From Apostichopus californicus (lineage: Eukaryota; Echinodermata; Holothuroidea; Aspidochirotida; Stichopodidae): a DNA stretch of 23,103 nucleotides. A program made the translations under genes and the position numbers. The first letter of the stretch is position 1, and every line of letters begins with the position of its first letter. Below the pieces are notes generated by a model, which was not told where the DNA came from, made no database searches, and saw only the letters and a program-made list of their open reading frames with translations. The stretch is from assembly GCA_020650975.1 (NCBI GenBank), contig JAIPMN010003062.1, positions 17,312-40,414 of the forward strand, read 5' to 3'. Positions 16,450 to 23,103 of the stretch are shown here, piece by piece.

Positions 16450-19400
16450 CTGAGGACATAGAAGAAATGGGGGTGGGGGAAAAAACGAATACAAATATGA
16501 ACACATTAATCCATCTCACAACGGCATCATAACTGCATTGATTGACAGGAAGTAATTGTAGCGGTTACCTGTACAGCGCTATCAACAGGAAATGATTATG
16601 CATTTGCCTGTTCTGTGTACAGTGATATTGACAGGAACAATTACAGCTTTTTATTGTATAGTGAAATCAATGAGAATAATATTGTCTTTACCTGTACAGT
16701 GCTATCAACAGGCATAATTGTAGCATATACCTGCATAGAGCTATCAACAGGAATAATTGTATCATATACCTGCATAGAGCTATCAACAGGCATAATTGTA
16801 GCATATACCTGTATAGAGCTATCAACAGGCATAATTGTAGCATTTACCTGCATAGAGCTATCAACAGGAATAATTGTAGCATATACCTGTATAGAGCTAT
16901 TAACAGGAACAATTGTAGCATATACCTGCATAGAGCTATCAACAGGCATAATTGTATCATATACCTGCATAGAGCTATCAACAGGAATAATTGTAGCATA
17001 TACCTGCATAGAGCTATCAACAGGAATAATTGTATCATATACCTGCATAGAGCTATCAACAGGAATAATTGTAGCATATACCTGCATAGAGCTATCAACA
17101 GGAACAATTGTAGCATATACTGTACCTGTATGGCTATCAACAGGAACAATTGTAGCATATACAGTACCTCTATAGCTATCAACAGGAAATACAAGAGGGC
17201 AATCCACGAAGTTGCATATCTCATCGCCAGCAAACACTGATTTCAAACGAACTATTTAACCATTAGCTACGCAATATGGCAATCGGAGGAATGAACTACT
17301 CTACTTGATTTTAACTAAATGCTACCTTTGAGCTCTGGTTTCGGGGGTCTGCGAGACCCTAGGGTATCTTCCCACAAAGTTTAAAGAAAATTGGCCCAGG
17401 AGTTTAGGAGGAGTATTTGACACAAAATTGAGCTAAAATATAATTCACCCTGGGGTACCTACCCACCAAGTTTGACCCCTCCCTCAGTCATGGACTTCTG
17501 GTCACCCTGGGCTTACCCCACCATGGGTGACCCCCCCCTGTGATTAGCTACTCAGGAAAATTAACCTTACCATGGCAACTGACATAGCTGTATATGGCCC
17601 AACAGGATAAGGAACTACAATATCTCTTCCTCCCTATGGGAGCCATGATATAGTTATAGCATCTACCAGTACAGTGCTTTCAACAGGAATGATTAATAGC
17701 CTTACCTGTACAGCACTATTAATACTAATAGGAATGATAATAGACTTTAACCATAAAGTGATAGTGAAAGTAATGGTCATTGATTTGTCCTTGTTACTCA
17801 TGTACAAATTTTGTGGACTTCTTATCTTTTCTAATATTTAGACTTAAAAAAATATATGAATAAATTTGCATATTAATCAAGTTCTTACCAGTGACCATGA
17901 ATGACAAGACTAGCGGCTAAGGCATAATCCAAAGCAGGATGTTGAATGCAAAAGGCTGCGGGTATGATACCAATCAGCCCAACAGAGACGAGACGCTCAG
18001 CATTCCAATGTGTGGATGCAAGCAGGCCAGAACCTAGGGAGGGGGAAACAAAAATCAGAGTTGCAGTACAAGCATCGTCAGCCATGCCATTAGGGGGCAA
18101 ACAGGTAACTTCCCTGTTTTGCTTGGGTGAAGGAATTTGTGACAAACTAACCCAGGCTGTGATGTGCTAAGACCACATACAGTACAAGTGCAATCCATCA
18201 CATTATCTTTACTTTATCTTTAATGAAAGCAGCTGTTTATCACATGGAAAGGGTTTCAAATCAGCTTCTCTTGTCTTCCGAACCCTTGGGAAGTTATGCT
18301 AAACAAACTTAAGATGACACTATTATCCAATTAAACTACATGCGTGTCTGAAACAAAAGTGTTTACAATCAAACTTGCAGACAAAAATGAACGAACAGAA
18401 CTCTACAAAGACTTACCATTAATTAGACAATAAAATGGTACGAGATATAATTAAAGAATCTTTCAAATAAGAAATAACTGATTTAGGTGATAAAAGAATG
18501 CACTCCATGGTTGAATGGGACGTTCAACAGGTTTAATGATTTGTGCCCCTCTGGACACGGTATGACGTTCAGTCACACCAAAAGTTTAGTCTTAGCATCC
18601 TACGTCCTTCCTTGCCCTATCCTCACCACTATCCCATCCCTACACAAATAATAAACACATTCAAAAATTGCTAACCTATGTATATCAAATGGTCTGGACT
18701 TTGAGAGGTGGGTGGGGAGAAAAGAGGGAGGTGGGGGAGAGAAATGATTAATGCCTTCACAACTTAAACATAAGAAAAGAAAATGAGACACTTCTTGTCA
18801 CAACTACAGTACATCATCTGTTCTACGGAGAAGAAAAAATGAGGAATGTTAATAACTAACCTGGTGCGTTGTTTTCGTGAGTGGTGTGTATTGTGGTTGC
18901 AAGCACTGGCCTCTGTCCAGGTTTTATAAAGTAATGAGTCATCAACCTTGGTCCCAATAAAAGGGCTATGTAAGAAAACATGAAAAGAAGATATAACGTG
19001 TATGCATGTACCACTGTAAATATTACCACAGGAATCTTAATGCTGAACACACAGTTCATATAAGATGAGTTTTGTTGGAAAAGCTTCCATGATCTTTCCT
19101 ATTGGCTAATTTGATCTCTCATCACGTATGTCACAAATCCACTTTAAGTAGTTGACAAAGTCTGAGAGAATGAGAGGGTGACAGGGCTAGTGGGGGCATG
19201 TGAAGTTTGATATTAGTCGCTTTTAACTTGTTGTAACTTGTCAATCTCGATAGGTAGGCCTACCAGGAACTCTGATCCAATTTGTAACTAATTGGCACTA
19301 ACATAAGTAGGCCTAGGCTAGTAGTAGTAATATGTTTCTATTGAAATCTGTGGATGAAACCCCTAGGCCTATTTCCGATGATTGTTGTGCCGGATGAGTC

Positions 19401-20259
19401 CTGTTTGCCAGTCTGTGAGTCTTTGCTGCAATGCTTGAACCCTACAAGCTCTGGTCTATTTTGTGTTGCCTTAAAGTTAAGACACAAAACAGCCAACCAT
19501 AAAAGCTTTCGCATTTGGTTTCAACGTTATGACCTGAATGGCCAACCTAGCTTTAAGGGTTATAACGTCTTCCTTTACGCATAAAGTTTATAAGTAAACA
19601 CGTAAAGTTTAGATGTTATTACTCGTACAGCCAACCATACACATGAAGTTACCGAACACCAACGTATGTAATGCAAGGACATTTGTGCAGTATTATATTT
19701 CTTTGCCCCTAAAGCAAAATGGTACATGTTGCTCATGCCATAGGCCCTACATATTGCCTTCAATAAATTAAGTTACACTCAGTAGTGTTGTGACAAAGTA
19801 AGAATAAGATCAATGACCTAACCTACTGTAGGCTAAAGACTTAAAGTTTAACTAAAACCCTCCAGAGTCCGATGATACAGACGTTCAATTCAATTTAACC
19901 TACAAGGAGAAAAACTATGGAATAACTTGAGTAAATTGTACTTGCACGTTAGCAAGAGACTAGTTTGTATTTCAATTTGTTCCAGCCAAAGCATCTAGCC
20001 TTATTCCGTAGCCTATCCTATTGTTAGTCTACAGTAACGTAGTAATACAGTGAATGGTGTGTAAGTTGTAACGTTAAGCGTAAGGGTTAGGCTTCGGCTT
20101 TCTGCATTTTCGCTACTAAGTTTATCCATAATTAGCTCCTATAATTTTATTGAACATATTTCTTGGGAATTATTGTCTGCAACATTAACAGATAGTTAAA
20201 AAAGTTTGTCAAAAGTAAAACATTAGCACACCTCGAGAACGCAGTAAACTCGACGTCAT
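16278..20259 (-). CDS. SDHD: Succinate dehydrogenase cytochrome b small subunit (CybS), four exons
   Basis: Coding exons are 20259-20232, 18965-18861, 18033-17889 and 16449-16278 (28+105+145+172 nt), giving 149 residues; human SDHD has 159. Intron phases are 1, 1 and 2 as in human, and exon 3 has the same 145 nt. The protein pairs with SDHC to anchor complex II in the inner mitochondrial membrane and helps bind heme b and ubiquinone. An Arg-rich presequence without acidic residues fills roughly residues 1-39. Three hydrophobic segments lie at about 59-75, 79-100 and 111-133. Asp80, His90 (IHGHW) and Tyr102 (TDYVHG) correspond to human Asp92, His102 and Tyr114. The C-terminus ends MLWSSST rather than human MLWKL. 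A minus-strand ATTAAA at 15997-15992 is a possible polyadenylation signal. Confidence 0.92.
16579..17190. repeat. 39-bp minisatellite in SDHD intron 3
   Basis: CTATCAACAGG marks about 16 units from 16579 to 17176. Those from 16702 to 17092 are spaced exactly 39 bp; the last two are 42 bp, and the copies near 16622 and 16661 are decayed. Further relics occur near 17660-17740. Because 39 is divisible by three, both strands show long open frames (16615-17175 plus, 16641-17246 minus) that are repeat artefacts. The array ends about 130 bp from the exon 4 acceptor. Confidence 0.95.
17340..17560. repeat. Suspected dispersed-repeat fragment with internal duplication
   Basis: ACCCTAGGGTATCTTCCCAC at 17356 and ACCCTGGGGTACCTACCCAC at 17447 are diverged direct copies, each followed by (A/C)AAGTTT. 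The intervening AGAAAATTGGCCCAGGAGTT resembles widely dispersed non-coding repeats I recall from invertebrate genomes; I cannot name the family. It lies in SDHD intron 3. Confidence 0.4.
17889..18033 (-). CDS. SDHD: SDHD exon 3, first two membrane helices
   Basis: The 145-nt exon follows acceptor TCCCTAG and ends at donor GTAAGA. It encodes [17 protein letters not shown], then [19 protein letters not shown] and IHGHW. Human has SGSKAASLHWTSERVVSV, LLPAAY, SAMDYSLAAALT and LHGHW. The residues aligned with human Asp92 and His102, where disease substitutions are known, are unchanged. Confidence 0.93.
18034..18860. other. SDHD intron 2
   Basis: GT..AG intron of 827 bp. G-rich tract at 18706-18738 with four G runs. 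No repeat array or further exon was recognised. Confidence 0.6.
18861..18965 (-). CDS. SDHD: SDHD exon 2, presequence and N-terminus
   Basis: The 105-nt exon lies between acceptor TTCTTACATAG and donor GTTAGT. It encodes [13 protein letters not shown] through THENNAPG with split codons at both ends. It is basic and poorly conserved, as expected for a cleaved targeting peptide, and 12 nt shorter than the human exon. Confidence 0.82.
18966..20231. other. SDHD intron 1
   Basis: GT..AG intron of 1266 bp. AGGCCTA-type words cluster at 19250-19375 and the distal end grows richer in CpG. No exon was recognised; the 76- and 62-codon frames at 19354-19763 lack splice support. Confidence 0.6.
20232..20259 (-). 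CDS. SDHD: SDHD exon 1, mitochondrial presequence start
   Basis: The 28-nt coding part reads MTSSLLRSR plus one base, followed by donor GTGTGC after CGAG. Joined to exon 2 it gives SRALLLGPR, matching human GRALLLR at the same phase-1 junction. An A at -3 relative to the ATG fits a good initiation context. The surrounding sequence is richer in CpG than the rest of the window. Confidence 0.8.
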
Positions 20260-20700
20260 GTTTCTTTCGTGTAGTTCTTTCGTTATTTGGGTAAATTGAT
20301 CGATTCGAAGTTGGAAGTTTATATTTAGTTGTCTGGTCGCTCAATTCAACACACAAAATGAAACTCAACAAAACAGCAATACTGCCATCTAATTTTCGAC
20401 GCAAGCGCAACCGACCACTGGATTTGGGCTTTTACATGTCTTCTAATCATAATGTATTTATGACTATTAAAATGGTTAAAATATGTCACGCAGTTGCAAA
20501 ATGAAAGGGAATTTACATGAAAACTATAAATATTACTCCAGTCCTCAGAAATCGCACAAAGAATGATGAAATATGGGAAACTTTTCAAAGATTTGACTCA
20601 TGCGCATAGCAAGCCTTCGTGGTGCAAGGGGTGCGAATTTTTGTTACCAACGCGGTAAAGGCCAAGATTTGCATACTTCGATCCCATTGGCTGGGGTCCG
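20260..20700 (-). promoter_or_regulatory. Likely SDHD promoter region
   Basis: CpG-enriched sequence directly upstream of the SDHD ATG. TTGCGCTTGCGT on the minus strand at 20410-20399 and TGCGCA at 20601-20606 resemble NRF-1-type sites, which are common at genes for respiratory-chain proteins. Both are imperfect matches, and no TATA box is seen at a suitable place. Confidence 0.4.
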
Positions 20701-22424
20701 TATGCATAAGCTTCATTAAAATATCAACTAGCAGCAGCTGCACAGAATCGCTCATCACATATCACATTTCGCAAGGCCAGTTTGCTACACTCAGAAAAGA
20801 AAACAGTCTAGCAGCAGATTCTGAACTTAACAACTTGCTCAGTAATTCTCATCCTACGGAGACCTTTTATGTTGATCTATAACTTTTGTCACATTTTTTA
20901 ATTACCTCCAAAAAAAATTGTCAAATATTGATCCAAACCTTGCACTCGCATATTAAAGTGTTTTAATTATTCAAACAATCATCGCACGGCTGCAAAACCA
21001 TTGGTCTGTGTCCCCTCCCCGTAGGAACTGCGTACTGTCGAAGCAGCCAATCAGTGAAGTGATTTTACTCATGTGATCATTCTTCAAAGAATTAAGTTAT
21101 CAATGCAAGGATATTAGATATGATAAAATTCAGCACTGTCCTTACTAACTCTCGCTTCAATGTTATTTAATAATATATTTTAATTATAATGTTGCCATGA
21201 TCGACTCGGTTATAGTGTTAATGCATGCGGTCTGAACTGAGAGTGCATCACGTTTCTTTTATTTATATATATATTTTTTTGTACCCATGTCGCCTATCTT
21301 GTCCGGTGATGAATTTTTCTTTAAAAATAGTAAATAAGGTAAACTTCCATCATCTAGATCCAATGTTTTTTTTATTTAATTTGTTTTTAACTCTTTTTTT
21401 GGGGCATGTTGACCTCAAGTTTCATCTTTCTCAACTTAGCGACCCTTGGTTACAAAACGGTGTTTTAGTTCCAGCCATTTGTTTTATATTATGTTAATTC
21501 AGAAATTCCATTTTTTCCTCGCAAATATCGACAATTCCTTTTTTTCGTTCCGAAATTTTTGGCGATCTTCGAAACTAGTTTTTGTCGACCCTGAAAAGAG
21601 TGACAATCCCCACTGTAATTTAAGTAACAGGATTCTAGCTCAATTAGAAGTTATACATTACATGTTGCATCATTTGAAAAAAAGTGACTTGATTGAGAAA
21701 CGACACGTCTGTTTTATAACAGTGCCACATTAATTTCGTTATTATGAGAATGATGACTTTAGTGGCTATTGGCTCTGATCATGCTTATTATGTTACAGTT
21801 AGGGTTATCACATTTCATTGGTTGAAAAATGAGACATCACATAACTTGGTGTTACCTTAATTTGTCATATATACGCTCAAAATACAATGTTATATACTGT
21901 ACCTAACGTTATACCAAAAGACTTATATGGCGATGTAGAAAAAGGTTAGCGTTAGGTCAGTATACTTGTTGCAACTATATAACCCAATTTACAACACCCA
22001 CACCTTCCACCGCCCCACCCCCTCCCCGCGTCCATCAATCATATTTGTGTGAAAATGATCATAAAATATCATGTATAATCATGCGAGGAACATTTTGTAC
22101 CTTTTTTCTTCTTTAAAATGCTTGTCGTAAAATCATTGATATTGTTGGACGTATAGCAGAGACCTTAAGAAATCAGGACAATTGATTTTGTCAGCGTGAC
22201 GATCTGTTTTCGCTGCAAAAAGTGGAACATTATGATTAATAGGGGATGTAAGGTAACCATAGTTACAATCACGAACATCTGGTTTGCATGATATGTTTAT
22301 CAAACACAGCGGTTACTATGTTGCATTGTGAGTTCATGTTTATAGTTTTTTTTTATTGATATCAGCAGGAATGGTGTAACCGTCAAGCGGCCCAACTATA
22401 GGAACAACTCAATTATCAAGAAAA
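20701..22424. other. Unassigned intergenic region
   Basis: AT-rich with T-runs (21270-21420, 21530-21545). Open frames at 21225-21497 and 21446-21733 start with non-ATG codons and show no motif, repeat or splice signal I can support. Confidence 0.45.
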
Positions 22425-22546
22425 AAACCTCAAAGTTCCCTCTTTGAAGAATATGATCCCATTTTCATTACTTGTAAGAAATAAATGTGTAGCAAGTGGT
22501 TTGACATATATATATATTTAATTAATAAAGATGAACACACCAGAAA

Positions 22547-22604
22547 GATTCCACTTCACGACCAGTTTCGTCCAATTGGGACTCATCAGGCGACGGTAGG
22601 AATC
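22547..22604 (-). ncRNA. Hammerhead ribozyme, type I, Penelope-like-element style
   Basis: On the minus strand the core CUGAUGA (22589-22583) is followed by stem II GUCC-CAAUU-GGAC (22582-22570), a perfect 4-bp stem, then GAAA (22569-22566). A very short helix III (C-UG-G) leads to the cleavage triplet GUC ending at 22560. Stem I pairs CGC (22592-22590) with GUG (22559-22557), and after an internal loop GAUUCC (22604-22599) with GGAAUC (22552-22547). All conserved core positions are present. Hammerheads with this stem II and a minimal helix III are known from the pseudo-LTRs of Penelope-like retroelements and from schistosome and newt satellites. Downstream on the same strand lies an AT-rich (TA)n tail. 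No reverse transcriptase or endonuclease frame is visible nearby, so this is a fragment or a non-autonomous copy. Confidence 0.88.
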
Positions 22605-22609
22605 GAACC
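22599..22609 (-). promoter_or_regulatory. RNA polymerase III box B-like motif
   Basis: GGTTCGATTCC on the minus strand is a perfect match to the tRNA-type box B (GGTTCGANTCC). It overlaps the 5' strand of ribozyme stem I. No convincing box A is seen 30-60 bases upstream and no tRNA cloverleaf can be folded around it, so it may be structural rather than a working promoter. Confidence 0.4.
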
Positions 22610-22999
22610 CCGGACGTTGTGTCACAGACCGAAGTCCGAAACCCCAAAGTTGCCCCTTTGAAGTAAAGGATCCCATTTCCAATACTTGTAAACAAATATT
22701 GTCCCTTTTATTGAAAATTTAAAAAAGAAGTTGTAATTAAGTTAAGTGTTTCATTGTTGAAAACTAAAGAAAAAGTGCATTTAAAATATGCTCTTTGTTG
22801 CATACATTTCTAAGCACTGGAACTTGTGGGTCGGAATGGACAGTGGATCCAGTTTTGAGGTAACTTTGTGGTTTCTGTCCCTTCAAATCAAAACAACATG
22901 TCTCGATGCCACTCGAAGTTCGTTTCCCACCGGCCCTCCCCAATTGAACCCCCTCCGCCGCCCTTCGTATACGGGTGATTAAATGATAAAACATATAGT

Positions 23000-23095
23000 C
23001 ACGTGGTCACATATCCGGTGTAACATGAAAGGACCTATATAGGCTGATTATTATAGTTCCGGCTTCAGTTATACGCAGCGTTCCTGTCTTCGATG
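23000..23095 (+). promoter_or_regulatory. E-box, TATA box and initiator before a gene at the window edge
   Basis: CACGTG at 23000-23005 lies in the near-palindrome GTCACGTGGTCAC. TATATAG at 23036-23042 is followed by the initiator-like TTCAGTT with its A at 23067, placing the TATA box at about -31. An ATG follows at 23093, leaving a 26-nt leader, and the window ends three codons later. The preceding 150 bp are CpG-enriched. The gene itself is outside the window. Confidence 0.4.
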
Positions 23096-23103
23096 CAGCC
23101 CAT

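Larger units (their letters stand above)
22425..22703. repeat. 65-bp direct repeats flanking the ribozyme segment
   Basis: 22425-22489 and 22639-22703 are direct copies (about three quarters identical by hand, 14 mismatches in 65 ungapped positions) starting 214 bp apart. Both contain CAAAGTT, CTTTGAAG, ATCCCATTT and TACTTGTAA. The 149 bp between them hold the (TA)n stretch, the hammerhead and its flank. This could be a tandem array of a ribozyme-bearing unit cut down to about 1.3 copies, or an insertion beside a duplicated site. Confidence 0.65.

Noticed and set aside
16615..17246. Open frames of 186, 201 and 129 codons on both strands
   Set aside because: Artefacts of the 39-bp array inside an SDHD intron.
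20346..20588. Alternative SDHD first exons (an ATG reading MAVLLF, or MIRRHVKAQ)
   Set aside because: They lack a good donor in the required phase, whereas 20259-20232 has CGAG|GTGTGC and restores the SRALLLG junction.
20619..20882. 87-codon plus-strand frame as a divergent partner of SDHD
   Set aside because: It starts with GTG and has no recognised motif, and the twin-CX3C pattern of TIMM8B (SDHD's neighbour in vertebrates) is absent.
22599..22650. tRNA gene suggested by a perfect box B
   Set aside because: No box A and no cloverleaf; the motif is part of ribozyme stem I.
22425..22703. Complete Penelope-like retroelement
   Set aside because: No reverse transcriptase or GIY-YIG frame is visible in the flanks; only the ribozyme segment is present.

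Overview
The window is animal (metazoan) nuclear DNA. It is AT-rich, genes are split by introns with GT..AG borders, most of the length is intron or intergenic, and there are many minisatellites, short inverted-repeat elements and a hammerhead ribozyme of the type carried by Penelope-like retroelements. Frequent words such as AGGCCTA and GTACTGTAC made me think of a marine invertebrate, possibly an echinoderm, but the sequence alone does not settle the species.

Two genes can be rebuilt exon by exon, both on the minus strand and both encoding mitochondrial inner-membrane proteins. Positions 309-11300 hold a four-exon PTPMT1-type phosphatase (191 residues, catalytic HCKAGRTR), the enzyme that makes phosphatidylglycerol for cardiolipin. 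Positions 16278-20259 hold SDHD, the small membrane anchor of succinate dehydrogenase (149 residues), with the same intron phases as human SDHD. All splice borders are canonical and all phases join without a frameshift.

Layout: 1-308 is the 3' flank of PTPMT1, with a purine tract. Positions 309-11330 are PTPMT1; its introns hold a TTAA-flanked inverted-repeat element (671-928 and a second copy at 7220-7465), an 81-bp minisatellite (1804-2460), a 78-bp minisatellite (2633-3505), a decayed copy of exon 2 (3981-4060), a C-rich tandem repeat (4640-5200) and smaller repeats. Positions 11330-16277 carry a CpG-enriched likely promoter (12440-12940), candidate upstream exons, a strong hairpin cluster (14114-14265) and a degenerate tandem repeat (15060-15460). 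Positions 16278-20259 are SDHD, with a 39-bp minisatellite in its last intron. Positions 20260-22400 are the SDHD promoter side and otherwise unassigned. Positions 22425-22703 contain the hammerhead ribozyme between two diverged direct repeats. Positions 23000-23103 look like an E-box/TATA/Inr core promoter of a plus-strand gene that starts at the window edge.

The most unusual structure is around PTPMT1 exon 3. The upstream minisatellite is an amplification of the exon's own 3' splice site plus its first nine codons, giving eight further AG acceptors before the real one. Use of any of them would reach an in-frame stop. The other side of the same exon is bordered by a second minisatellite starting about a dozen bases inside the intron.
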